Below are positions 1 to 7,819 of a DNA stretch of 64,000 bases, piece by piece (position 1 is the first letter of the stretch; every line of letters starts with the position of its first letter). This stretch comes from Vicinamibacterales bacterium (GTDB taxonomy: Bacteria; Acidobacteriota; Vicinamibacteria; Vicinamibacterales; UBA2999): the NCBI GenBank assembly GCA_041659285.1, contig JBAZYO010000010.1, positions 62,001-126,000 of the forward strand, read 5' to 3'. Position numbers and translations under genes: made by a program. The notes below the pieces were generated by a model. That model was not told the origin of the DNA. It worked only from the letters and a program-made list of their open reading frames with translations, and ran no database searches.

Positions 1-1009
1 CGATGTGCTGCGGCGGAGCAACATCGGCTTGATCGCAACGCGGAAGACGCCGATCGACCAGGCGGCCAATACCGTGCTGGGGGTGGATGCGAATTTCTGG
101 TTTTTTCAGAATGTGGTGATGACGGGGTTTTATTCCCAGTCGCAGAATGGTCCGCCTAAAGGCGGACGCCACATTCCGGCCGGCGACCGGAGCAGCTACC
201 GCGGCGAGTTCGAGTACGCGCCCGACATGTACGGCGTCAAATACGAGCACCTCGTCGTCGGGAGGGACTTTCAGCCGGAAGTGGGCTTTCTGCGGCGGTC
301 GGCGTTCCGTCGCAACTACGGCAGCGCGCGGTTCAGCCCTCGCCCCGGGGCTGACCATGCCGTGCGGCGGCACGTGTTCGAAACCGAGTTCGACCACATC
401 ACCGGCACCGACGGCGTGCTCGAAACCCGGGAAGCGAAGGTCTCGTACCGTGCCGAGCTGCGCGGCAACGATCAGTGGGGCGTCGACTACTCGCGCAACT
501 ACGAGTTCCTGCGGTCCGGATTCAACGTGGTGCCGGGCAAGCTGATCCCCGCCGGCGCGTACCGTTTCGGCGACTTCCGCACCACCTACGTGCTCGGGCC
601 GCAGCGGCGCATCTCGGGCAGCATCTCCGGCGGCACCGGCACCTTCTACGGCGGGCATAACACCGAGATCGGCTACCGCGGCATCGCCGAGATCTCGAAG
701 CGCTTCAACGTGGAACCGGGGATCACCGTGAACTGGATCGACATCCCCGCAGGTACGTTCACCACGAAGGTGGCGAGTGCGAGGACGACGTACATGTTCT
801 CGCCGTACATGGCACTGAGCGCGCTGGTGCAGTACAACTCGACCGCGAAGTCCCTCGGCTCGAGCGTCCGCTTCCGGTGGGAATACGCGCCGAGCAGCGA
901 CTTCTTCGTCGTCTACAGTGACGGCCGGGATACCAGGATTGGGGACAGATTTCCCGGGTTGCAGAACCGGACGTTCGTGGTGAAAGCGACGAGACTTTTC
1001 CGGTTCTGA
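1..1009 (+). CDS. C-terminal part of a DUF5916-like outer-membrane protein (5' cut by window edge)
   Basis: The reading frame is open to the left edge, so the true start lies outside the window; the GTG at 5 is only the first in-frame start codon. The 334 visible residues alternate aromatic and polar residues as in beta-barrel strands and end in Phe (LFRF), typical of outer-membrane barrels. The stretch around EFEYAPDMYGVKYEHLVVG followed by EVGFLRR resembles the C-terminal barrel of DUF5916 proteins, which usually carry an N-terminal CBM9-like domain, not visible here. The substrate is unknown. A palindromic repeat at 150-167 lies in frame and encodes the segment around GPPKGGRHIP, probably a loop. 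Family call is from memory of the family pattern. Confidence 0.6.
   Translation, partial: DVLRRSNIGLIATRKTPIDQAANTVLGVDANFWFFQNVVMTGFYSQSQNGPPKGGRHIPAGDRSSYRGEFEYAPDMYGVKYEHLVVGRDFQPEVGFLRRSAFRRNYGSARFSPRPGADHAVRRHVFETEFDHITGTDGVLETREAKVSYRAELRGNDQWGVDYSRNYEFLRSGFNVVPGKLIPAGAYRFGDFRTTYVLGPQRRISGSISGGTGTFYGGHNTEIGYRGIAEISKRFNVEPGITVNWIDIPAGTFTTKVASARTTYMFSPYMALSALVQYNSTAKSLGSSVRFRWEYAPSSDFFVVYSDGRDTRIGDRFPGLQNRTFVVKATRLFRF
150..173 (+). repeat. REP-like palindrome inside coding sequence
   Basis: Arms GTCCGCC (150-156) and GGCGGAC (161-167) flank a TAAA centre and are followed by GCCACA. The design matches the palindrome at 2993-3010 but with a different arm sequence, as expected for compensated hairpin repeats. 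It is translated in frame. Confidence 0.55.
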
Positions 1010-1038
1010 TTTCCACAGGAGATCAGGAGAAATACAGA

Positions 1039-1098
1039 CAGGAGATCAGAAGGTCAGGAGAAACCAGATCTGTCTTCTCTTGAACTTCTAATCTCCTG
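1039..1098. repeat. Long imperfect inverted repeat between convergent genes
   Basis: The arm at 1039-1061 pairs with 1076-1098 with about three mismatches over 23 positions, leaving a 14-base loop. The adjacent 1018-1060 stretch repeats GGAGATCAG-like words, and a related word occurs at 57347-57374 after the second TonB gene. It sits between two converging genes, so it could act as a bidirectional terminator, but there is no clean T-run. A decayed mobile hairpin repeat is equally possible. Confidence 0.5.
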
Positions 1099-1138
1099 TT
1101 TCGCCGAATCTGGACGACAGGCAATAACGCAGGGCGGG

Positions 1139-1582
1139 TTAGCCGCTGCTCATCAGCCGGCGGCCGCTGCCCGCCTTGAAGTTCTTCTGCCCCAGCTTCT
1201 TGCCCTCGGGCTCGCCCATCATCTTGTTGAGGATCTTCTCCTGGGGTGGCGGCTTGCGATGCTTCTTGCCGGGCGCATCCACGGGTCCGCGGCTCTGGCG
1301 CGGGTTCACCGCGGCTGCGGCCTTCGCGGTCGCTTTCGGCTTGGCGCCGGCCAGCCGCGCCGACCGGCTTGCGGCGTCCACGTGCTGCAGCAGGTCGGTG
1401 GCCACGTCGCGGATTCGTCCCACCTCCTTGCGGAGGTTTTCGCGATCGAGCCAGCCATCCGCCTTGGCGCGGACCGTTCCCAGGAACCATCCCAGTTGCT
1501 CCGCGAGCGCAACGACTTTCTGCTCAACGACATCGGGCGCCGGCTTGCCCGCTGCCTTCGATGCCGCTTTTGATACCGCCAT
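1139..1582 (-). CDS. Lys/Ala-rich basic protein, unknown function
   Basis: A 147-residue protein of unknown function. The ATG at 1582 is chosen because GGGAGG lies 6 bases upstream; the frame extends further but without a ribosome-binding site. Residues 1-18 are Lys/Ala-rich, residues 18-70 look like an amphipathic helical segment (EQKVVALAEQLGWFLGTVRA), and residues 75-147 are rich in Lys, Ala, Pro and Gly. The composition resembles histone-H1-like or nucleic-acid-binding tails, but no named domain is recognised. There is no signal peptide or membrane segment. It is transcribed divergently from the DUF3553 gene, with a phage-like remnant between them. Confidence 0.6.
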   Translation of the reverse strand: MAVSKAASKAAGKPAPDVVEQKVVALAEQLGWFLGTVRAKADGWLDRENLRKEVGRIRDVATDLLQHVDAASRSARLAGAKPKATAKAAAAVNPRQSRGPVDAPGKKHRKPPPQEKILNKMMGEPEGKKLGQKNFKAGSGRRLMSSG

Positions 1583-1659
1583 GATCAGCCTCCCTGGGGT
1601 AATCCCATGCAGCCATTGTGCCGAAGGGAGCCGGGCCCTGGATGTGCGGTTTGGCACAC

Positions 1660-1800
1660 CCAGAGCTGCTGCACCGCCACGAGGTTGACGCCGGCGGCGT
1701 CCACCACATCGATCATCCTCTCGCTGACGCCCAGCCCGAACGCGACGCGGAAGTCTTGCGCCACCGGACTCGTGTGGCGGATGCCATCAGCCTGCGTGAT
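1660..1800 (-). pseudogene. Remnant of a peptidase S74 (intramolecular chaperone) domain
   Basis: The minus strand encodes a short block reading GIRHTSPVAQDFRVAFGLG, followed by a VDAAGVNLVAVQQL-like stretch. This closely matches the conserved end of S74 autoprocessing chaperone domains, found at the C-terminus of phage tail fibres and some bacterial surface proteins (typical form: GPMAQDF..AFGLG..DADGVALAAIQGL). Nothing before or after belongs to such a protein and the block lacks its own start, so it is a remnant. It fills most of the otherwise gene-free 1583-1958 interval. The assignment is by motif memory. Confidence 0.45.
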
Positions 1801-1946
1801 GTGGCTCCAATGGAAGAATGAGGGGGCCAAGAACCCAGCCATGCACCCAACTCGAGCATTCCCGGCGGCGAATTGTTCCCCCGCCTCGGCTTTGGCGCGA
1901 CGGGGGGCGTCTGCAATCAAAATCGGGGCCAACCGTCCAGAAGGAC

Positions 1947-1952
1947 TACAAT
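1947..1952 (+). promoter_or_regulatory. -10 hexamer for a leaderless start at 1959
   Basis: TACAAT ends 6 bases before the ATG at 1959, placing the expected transcription start on the start codon. No convincing -35 is seen. The G-run between hexamer and ATG abuts the start codon and is too close to serve as a normal ribosome-binding site. Confidence 0.5.
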
Positions 1953-1958
1953 AGGGGG

Positions 1959-2861
1959 ATGCTGCTGACCCCGAAAGACATTGGCGCCCTCGTAGAACAC
2001 ACGGTTTGGCAGCGAGGCAAGGTACTCGACGTCACCCCGCCCTACGCCATCATTCACTTCACCTCACTCGCCGGCACGCCGCAGGGCCCCGAACGCAAGC
2101 TTCGTGAAGACACTCCGCAGATTTCGCGTTCGAAGGTCCAGAGCGACCCCGAGTTCGACCTGATTGGCACCGGCGGCAAGCCCAAGAAGTCGAAGAGCAA
2201 GGCCAAGGCCAAGGGCCTGGTCCATCACCTCGACGAAGCCATCGCCTGGTTCGAGAAGACCTACCCCGACAAGTTCGAAGACGAGAAGTTCGTGGATGCC
2301 GACCTGCGCAACAAGCGCGCGGCGCACGACGTGTTCGTCGCCAACTTCGGCGGCAGCCGCGGCCAGAAGCTGATCGACCAGGGCAAGCACGCCGAGATCG
2401 CGGATGTGCTGGACGCGCTGTTCAAGGCCACCAACATCCCGTCCACGTTCGAAGTGAAGGCCGTGCACAAGGGCCTGAAGAAGGGCGAGCACGCCGGCAC
2501 GCAGATTCTCGAGACGGCGCTGGCGTTCATCGCCAAGCCGGATTCGGTCAAGTTCGCGGCGCTGTTCGAAGCCGTGGCGCAGCTGCCGTCTGACGGCGGC
2601 AAGGTGCTCACCTGGCCCAACATCACGCTGCTGCCGTTCCTGGCGGATCCGAAGAAGTTCATGGCGCTCAAGCCGACCAACACCGAGCTGATGGCGGCGC
2701 GCATGAACTTCGACCTGCGCTACACGGCGACGCCCAACTGGCCGACGTTCGACGCCATGCAGCGCATGAGCCAGTTCCTGCTGCAGCGGCTGGAGAAGAT
2801 GGGCGCCAAGGACATGTTCGACGTCCAGGCGTTCATGTGGGTCACCCGCGACCTCACCTAG
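1959..2861 (+). CDS. DUF3553-domain protein, unknown function
   Basis: A 300-residue soluble protein without signal peptide. The first 60 residues (GALVEHTVWQRGKVLDVTPP, then YAIIHFTSLAG) resemble the small SH3-like DUF3553 fold. A Lys-rich linker (about residues 75-85) leads to an alpha-helical region of about 210 residues with no family I recognise; it contains KTYPDKFEDEKFVDADLRNK and WPNITLLPFLADPKKFMAL. The frame is open upstream of 1959, but the ATG at 1959 is preferred because a TACAAT hexamer lies 6 bases before it and homology-like sequence starts there. It may be a nucleic-acid or restriction-type accessory protein, but that is a guess. Confidence 0.6.
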   Translation: MLLTPKDIGALVEHTVWQRGKVLDVTPPYAIIHFTSLAGTPQGPERKLREDTPQISRSKVQSDPEFDLIGTGGKPKKSKSKAKAKGLVHHLDEAIAWFEKTYPDKFEDEKFVDADLRNKRAAHDVFVANFGGSRGQKLIDQGKHAEIADVLDALFKATNIPSTFEVKAVHKGLKKGEHAGTQILETALAFIAKPDSVKFAALFEAVAQLPSDGGKVLTWPNITLLPFLADPKKFMALKPTNTELMAARMNFDLRYTATPNWPTFDAMQRMSQFLLQRLEKMGAKDMFDVQAFMWVTRDLT

Positions 2862-2887
2862 GCTGATTGTTTGGAGCTTCCGGCCCC

Positions 2888-2893
2888 TATAAT
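2888..2893 (+). promoter_or_regulatory. Perfect -10 hexamer upstream of the aminotransferase
   Basis: TATAAT lies 15 bases before the ATG at 2909, with GGAGG in between at 2900-2904. A TTGTTT at 2867-2872 could be the -35 with a short 15-base spacer. This would give a very short leader. Confidence 0.45.
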
Positions 2894-2908
2894 GGCGCCG
2901 GAGGCTCC

Positions 2909-4198
2909 ATGACCACTCTTGGTCGCCGTCAGTTTCTCGCTGGTGCCGGCACGCTCGCCGCGGCACTTCCCACTACAACCTTTGCAGGCCCGCTCCGGCT
3001 AAAGCCGGAGGCTACATCTCATGGGCCGGAGGCTACATATCAGGCTGCTCGGACCGGGATATTCCCGGCGTCTGTGCGCGCCGACTTCCCGTCGGTGCTG
3101 CGCGAGACCTACCTGAACTCCGCCGCCATGCATCCGGTGGGCACGTTTGCCGCGGATGCCATCAAGCAGGTGGTGGACTTCCGCCTTTACGGCCCCGGCG
3201 AGGGGCGCAGTGACTTCGGGGCCGCGAAGCAGGACGAGCTCAAGAAGAAGTTCGGCGCGCTGATCAACGCCTCCGCCTCAGAGATCGCCTACACCGCCAA
3301 CACCTCCGACGGCGAGAACATCGTCGTCATGGGATTGGATCTTCCCAGGCGCGGAGGGAACATCGTCATCGACGAGCTCCACTTCACGAGCTCGCTGTAC
3401 ATGTACAAGGAGCTCGCAAAGAAAGGCGTCGAGCTCCGCATTGTGAAGCACAAGAACTGGGCGATCGATCCGGAAGACATGGCGAAGGCCATCGACAAGA
3501 ACACGCGCCTGGTGTCGCTGGCACTGGTGTCAAACGTCAACGGCTTCATGCACGATGCGAAGAAAGTAAGCGCGATCGCGCACGCGCGCGGGGCGCACGT
3601 GTTCGCCGACATCATCCAGGCGGTGGGCGCGATGCCGCTCGACGTCAAGGCGCTCGGCATCGACTTCGCCGCCGCCGGCACCTACAAGTGGCTGATGGGT
3701 GAGCGCGGCATCGGCTTCCTCTACGTCCGCGAAGACCTGCAGGGCACCGTGCTCCCGACGACGAGGTATGGGCACCGGCAGGTGACCAACTTCAACCGCG
3801 CGCAGTTGTCGTGGGAGCCGCTGCCCGGCGCCGCGCGCTACGAGACCGGCGGCATTCCGGTGATGATGGCGGCGTGCGTGAATGCCGGCATCGACTACGT
3901 GAACAAGTGCGGCATCCCGAACATCCGCGCGCACGCGAAGCAGCTGACCGATCGCCTGCAGAAAGAGCTGCCGCCGCTCGGCTACAAGGCGCTGACGCCG
4001 ATGGGCACGGAGACGCCGATCGTCGCCTTCGAGCTGAAGGACGCGGCGGCGACCGCGAAGGCGCTGCAGGCGGGCAAGGTGGCCGGGACGGTGATCGCCA
4101 ACGAGAACCGCCTCCGGCTGGCGGTGTCGGTGTTCAACACGCACGAAGACATCGACCGCACGGTTGCCGTGTTGGGCGGCAAGAGTTCGTCGATGTAG
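2909..4198 (+). CDS. Exported class V aminotransferase (PLP-dependent)
   Basis: A 429-residue fold-type I PLP enzyme of the class V aminotransferase / isopenicillin-N-epimerase-like group. The ATG at 2909 gives a twin-arginine signal (LGRRQFLAGAG), so it is probably exported folded with its cofactor, as is common for this group. The PLP lysine is K260 in GTYKWLMGERG; the preceding HVFADIIQAVGAMPLDV holds the PLP-ring Asp, and YTANTSDGENIV the phosphate-binding loop. The substrate is unknown. Residues about 28-45, just after the signal, are encoded by a palindromic repeat with a duplicated 14-bp word (2993-3038), which adds the odd segment KPEATSHGPEATY. The subtilase gene follows 33 bp downstream. 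Confidence 0.85.
   Translation: MTTLGRRQFLAGAGTLAAALPTTTFAGPLRLKPEATSHGPEATYQAARTGIFPASVRADFPSVLRETYLNSAAMHPVGTFAADAIKQVVDFRLYGPGEGRSDFGAAKQDELKKKFGALINASASEIAYTANTSDGENIVVMGLDLPRRGGNIVIDELHFTSSLYMYKELAKKGVELRIVKHKNWAIDPEDMAKAIDKNTRLVSLALVSNVNGFMHDAKKVSAIAHARGAHVFADIIQAVGAMPLDVKALGIDFAAAGTYKWLMGERGIGFLYVREDLQGTVLPTTRYGHRQVTNFNRAQLSWEPLPGAARYETGGIPVMMAACVNAGIDYVNKCGIPNIRAHAKQLTDRLQKELPPLGYKALTPMGTETPIVAFELKDAAATAKALQAGKVAGTVIANENRLRLAVSVFNTHEDIDRTVAVLGGKSSSM
2993..3038 (+). repeat. REP-like palindrome plus 14-bp direct repeat inside the aminotransferase gene
   Basis: Arms CTCCGGCT (2993-3000) and AGCCGGAG (3003-3010) form a hairpin with an AA centre. The word GCCGGAGGCTACAT occurs twice, at 3004-3017 and 3025-3038, a 21-bp period that keeps the reading frame. 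Same design as 150-173. Confidence 0.65.
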
Positions 4199-4219
4199 CT
4201 GAACGGCGCCTATTGGCGC

Positions 4220-4225
4220 TAGACT
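4220..4225 (+). promoter_or_regulatory. -10 hexamer for a leaderless start at 4232
   Basis: TAGACT ends 6 bases before the ATG at 4232; no clear -35 is seen. The intervening bases are G-rich but too close to the ATG for a standard ribosome-binding site. Confidence 0.4.
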
Positions 4226-4231
4226 CAGGGG

Positions 4232-7200
4232 ATGCGCGGCCGCGGTCTCATTCTCGGCGCCATGTTCGGCCTGCTCCTGTTCGCCGCCGCTCCCAGCGGC
4301 CAGCAGCCGGCATCCCCCGGCCCTTCCAGTGTTGACGGCGAGATACTCGTCAGGTTCAGGAGCGACACGCCGGCGGCCCGGCGTGATTCGCGGCTGACGG
4401 CCGTCGGCGGACGGCGCATTCGGCGCTTCGAGGCGATTGACCTCGACCACGTGCGCATCCCGGGCGGACGCGGCGTGGACGAGGCGATCAGCGCGTTGCG
4501 CGCCAGCGGCGACGTGGTGTCGGCGCAGCCCAACTTCGTTCGCCACATCACCGCCGCGCCGCCGCCCAACGACTTCTTCTGGGTCAACGACACGGCCTAC
4601 GGTTTCTACGGCCTGAAAAAGATCCGCGCCGACCAGGTGTGGGCCGCCTACACTACGGGCAGCAGCGCCGTCGTGATCGCCGGCATCGACACCGGCGTGA
4701 AGTACACGCATCCGGACCTGGCCGCCAACATGTGGACCAACCCGGGCGAGATTGCCGGTAACGGCGTCGATGACGACGCCAATGGCTACATCGATGACGT
4801 CTACGGCATCGACACGTTCAACCACGACAGCAACCCGATGGACGACCACGGGCACGGCACGCACACCGCGGGCACGTTCGGTGCCGTCGGCAACAACGGC
4901 CCGGGGTTCGCCACCGGCACGGGCCTCGTCGGCGTGAACTGGACCGTGAAGATCCTGGCGTGCAAGTTCCTGAACGCGGCGGGCAACGGCACCGACGCCG
5001 GCGCCATCGAGTGCTTCAACTACATCACCGCGCTGAGGAATCGCGGCGTCAACATCCGCGTGAGCAGCAATAGCTGGGGCGGCGAGCGCGACCTGCTGGC
5101 GCCGTTCCCGCAGGTGATGAAGGACGCCATCGACGCGGCGGGAACCGCCGGCATCATCAACGTGTTCGCGGCCGGCAACGGCGGCGCCGACGGCGTGGGC
5201 GATAACATCGACACGGTGCCGTTCGACCCGGCCAGCTTCACCTCGCCGAGCATCGTCTCGGTGGCGGCGTCAGACGCCAACGACAACCGCGCCGGCTTCA
5301 GCAACTACGGCGCGACCTCGGTAGACCTGGCGGCTCCGGGTGTCGGGATCCTGAGCACGTGGAACGGTGGCAACTACACCTGCTACGGGAACCCCTGCGG
5401 CTACCAATACTCGAACGGCACCAGCATGGCGGCGCCGCACGTGGCCGGCGCGGCGGCGCTGTTGATCGCGCAACAGCCGGCGCTGCCGGTGAGCGGCGTG
5501 AAGTCGGTGCTGTTGAGCGGCGCGGCGCCGGTTCCCGCGTGGAGCGGCATTGTGGCCACGGGTGGGCGCCTGGACGTATTCGCGGCGGCGAACCTCGTGG
5601 CGGCGAACACGCCTCCCAGCGTCACCATCACCAGTCCGGCGCCCGGCGCCACGTTCATGGCTCCGGCCTCGATCACCATCACGGCGAACGCCACCGATGC
5701 GACGGGCACCGTCGCGAAGGTCGAGTTCTTCGCCGGGGCCACGCCGCTGGGGATCGATACGACCAGCCCGTTCAGCATCATCTCCTCGGGGATGCCCGCC
5801 GGCAGCTACGCCCTTACAGCGAAAGCCACCGACGATCTTGGCGCGGTCTCGACTTCGGCCGCCGTGCCGATCACCGTCTACCCAACTTCCACGCCGTCGA
5901 TCATCCTGTCGGGCTCGAGCCTGACGTTCGTGAAGCAGCTGGTGGGGACGACGAGCGCCGTGTCGCAGTCGGTAAGCATCACCAACAACGGGCCCGGCCC
6001 GCTGGTGTTCGGCAGCTTCAACGGCGCGCCGCCGTCGAGCAGCTTCAGCGTGGGCGGCGGCGACTTCCAGGTGCAGACCGACTGCTCGCTCACGCCCGCG
6101 GGCCTCGCACCCGGCGCGTTCTGCACCTTCACGTTCCGGTTTTCACCCACGGCGGCCGGCCCGCGCGCGGCCACCTTGTCGATCGGCACCAACGCCGCGG
6201 GAGCCCCGCACGCGATTGGCTTGAGCGGGACGGCGTTCGTCGTGGATGAACCCACGGTATCGCAGACCATCGCCAGCGGCGGCGCCCGCCAGCAGGCGCT
6301 GCAAAACGCCGACGGCGGCTGGTACTTCGAGGTCACCGACACGCACTGCGGGCTTGGCCCCGGCGTCTCGTGCGGCAACATCATCGGCGTCACCGCGCTC
6401 AGCCTGTTGAGCACGTACGAGCGGAACGGCGATGCGGCGACGCTGACCGCCGCGGTCGCCGCGGGCAATCGGCTGATCGCCGAGTTCAACTCGGCGCCGG
6501 CGCTGCCGCCCTATAGCCAGGACCTGGAGTTCCTGGTCGCCCTCTCTGAAGCGACCGCGGATCCGCAATACGCCGCGCTCGCGGCGACGTGGTTCCAGAA
6601 CATCCCGGCCGCGTTCCCCAACGCCGCCGACCGCGTGGACTGGAGCTTCACGCGGCGGGACGGGCAGCGCATCCGATCGCTGGCGGTGTGGGACCTGGCG
6701 TCGCTGATCAGGACGGCCAAGGCGGTGGGCCAGGCCGACTACGCGCTGGCGGCCGCCGTGCGGATTCGCGATCGCGAAGCGGATTGGAAAGACGTGGATC
6801 CCGCGCATCGATGGGACCAGTGCGAGCTCGCCGCGGGATGCGGCCCCGCCGACAACCCGCGGGCGTTCGACTACACGCTGATCGGCATGGGCTCGCTGCT
6901 GTGGGCGATGCACGACCTGCCGGGGTTCGACGCGCAGATTTCCGATTACCGCGCGCACCTGCTGGCCCAGCAGGACGCGGAGGGGTCGTGGGACGCGGGC
7001 AACCTGCAGATCACGTCCTACGTGGTGATGGGACTCGGCGCCGTGGGCGGCGCCGGCACCGCCATCCAGTCGGCGGTCGCGTACTTCATCGCCAACCAGC
7101 TGCCGTCAAACGGATTTCCGTTCACCGTCACCGGCGGCGTGGCGGGCGGTGAATACACGACGGTCAACGCGGAAGTGGTCCGCGCGGTGGCCACGTTGTT

Positions 7201-7600
7201 CAGCACGCCGGCGGGCTCCAGCGTGCAGGTCGCGCCGGCCCAGTTGTCGCGGGTCACGTTCAGCCGGGTCAAGGCGCCTGGCGCCACCACCGTGGTCGCG
7301 CGCCGGAACGCGGCCCCGGCCCAGCTGCCGAAACGGTTCACGCTGGTGAGTGGACTCTCGTACCAGGTCAGCACCTCCGCCACGGTCAGCGGCCACATCA
7401 CGGTGTGCCTGGCGGTGCCGTGGGCGGCGACCACCGGCGCGCGTGCGGACGTCCGCCTCCTCCACCTCGAGAGTGGACGGTATGTCGATCGCACGATTGG
7501 CAAGAGCCCGTCGGCGGCCGAGTCAACGTCGCCGCAGGTGTGCGCGCGGGTGAAATCGCTGGATGGCTTCGCCGTGGCGCTTCGCAAAGACCGGCCCTAG
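4232..7600 (+). CDS. Secreted subtilisin-family (S8) peptidase with Ig-like domains and an alpha/alpha-toroid C-terminal region
   Basis: A 1122-residue secreted serine peptidase. Residues 1-25 are a signal peptide and about 30-100 an inhibitor-like propeptide (VDGEILVRFRS). The catalytic domain is about 125-425 with Asp153 (AGIDTGVKYTHPDL), His208 (DDHGHGTHTAG) and Ser398 (NGTSMAAPHVAGAAALL). Then come an Ig-like domain (about 459-550, PPSVTITSPAPGATF), a HYDIN/ASPM-like Ig domain (about 554-669) and an alpha-helical region (about 680-990) with QW-like words such as NADGGW and DAEGSWD. That region resembles the alpha/alpha toroid of prenyltransferases and terpene cyclases. A final beta-rich domain (about 995-1122) has a CVCARV-type core common in secreted acidobacterial proteins. 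The toroid fused to a subtilase is unusual. A short hairpin terminator follows. Confidence 0.88.
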   Translation: MRGRGLILGAMFGLLLFAAAPSGQQPASPGPSSVDGEILVRFRSDTPAARRDSRLTAVGGRRIRRFEAIDLDHVRIPGGRGVDEAISALRASGDVVSAQPNFVRHITAAPPPNDFFWVNDTAYGFYGLKKIRADQVWAAYTTGSSAVVIAGIDTGVKYTHPDLAANMWTNPGEIAGNGVDDDANGYIDDVYGIDTFNHDSNPMDDHGHGTHTAGTFGAVGNNGPGFATGTGLVGVNWTVKILACKFLNAAGNGTDAGAIECFNYITALRNRGVNIRVSSNSWGGERDLLAPFPQVMKDAIDAAGTAGIINVFAAGNGGADGVGDNIDTVPFDPASFTSPSIVSVAASDANDNRAGFSNYGATSVDLAAPGVGILSTWNGGNYTCYGNPCGYQYSNGTSMAAPHVAGAAALLIAQQPALPVSGVKSVLLSGAAPVPAWSGIVATGGRLDVFAAANLVAANTPPSVTITSPAPGATFMAPASITITANATDATGTVAKVEFFAGATPLGIDTTSPFSIISSGMPAGSYALTAKATDDLGAVSTSAAVPITVYPTSTPSIILSGSSLTFVKQLVGTTSAVSQSVSITNNGPGPLVFGSFNGAPPSSSFSVGGGDFQVQTDCSLTPAGLAPGAFCTFTFRFSPTAAGPRAATLSIGTNAAGAPHAIGLSGTAFVVDEPTVSQTIASGGARQQALQNADGGWYFEVTDTHCGLGPGVSCGNIIGVTALSLLSTYERNGDAATLTAAVAAGNRLIAEFNSAPALPPYSQDLEFLVALSEATADPQYAALAATWFQNIPAAFPNAADRVDWSFTRRDGQRIRSLAVWDLASLIRTAKAVGQADYALAAAVRIRDREADWKDVDPAHRWDQCELAAGCGPADNPRAFDYTLIGMGSLLWAMHDLPGFDAQISDYRAHLLAQQDAEGSWDAGNLQITSYVVMGLGAVGGAGTAIQSAVAYFIANQLPSNGFPFTVTGGVAGGEYTTVNAEVVRAVATLFSTPAGSSVQVAPAQLSRVTFSRVKAPGATTVVARRNAAPAQLPKRFTLVSGLSYQVSTSATVSGHITVCLAVPWAATTGARADVRLLHLESGRYVDRTIGKSPSAAESTSPQVCARVKSLDGFAVALRKDRP

Positions 7601-7608
7601 TTAGAGCG

Positions 7609-7632
7609 CACCGTAAGCGGTGTAGTTTTTTC
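7609..7632 (+). terminator. Rho-independent terminator after the subtilase
   Basis: A five-base-pair stem (CACCG at 7609-7613, CGGTG at 7618-7622) with a TAAG loop is followed by TAG and six T. The stem is short but the T-run is the best in the window. Confidence 0.55.
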
Positions 7633-7716
7633 CAGAGCTTCCCTTCGTGGCGTAAGCAATCACACAGAGTGCGTAGGATTCCGCTCCCCGGAGTGCAGAC
7701 ATTACGTACTTGTCGC

Positions 7717-7722
7717 TAAAAT
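7717..7722 (+). promoter_or_regulatory. Possible -10 in the AT-rich gap before the electron-transfer locus
   Basis: The 219-base gap 7601-7819 is noticeably AT-richer than its surroundings. TAAAAT at 7717-7722 is the best -10 candidate, with no strong -35. It would give a leader of about 90 bases that includes a small hairpin at 7732-7750. Confidence 0.3.
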
Positions 7723-7819
7723 GACGAAAATCGACCGATAAATCTGGTCGTTAGGCGCAATGTGACTGGAACGCCGATTGCACGGAATTTTCGTGGTCCG
7801 AATTTCAGGAAGGCTATTC

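Noticed and set aside
1618..1821. Small plus-strand ORF in the 1583-1958 gap
   Set aside because: It is antisense to the S74-like remnant and has no ribosome-binding site or conserved pattern.
7732..7756. Integron attC-like site (GTTAGGC at 7750-7756 with a small hairpin before it)
   Set aside because: The matching left half (RYYYAAC with the right spacing) is missing and no integrase or cassette array is nearby. A chance match is more likely.
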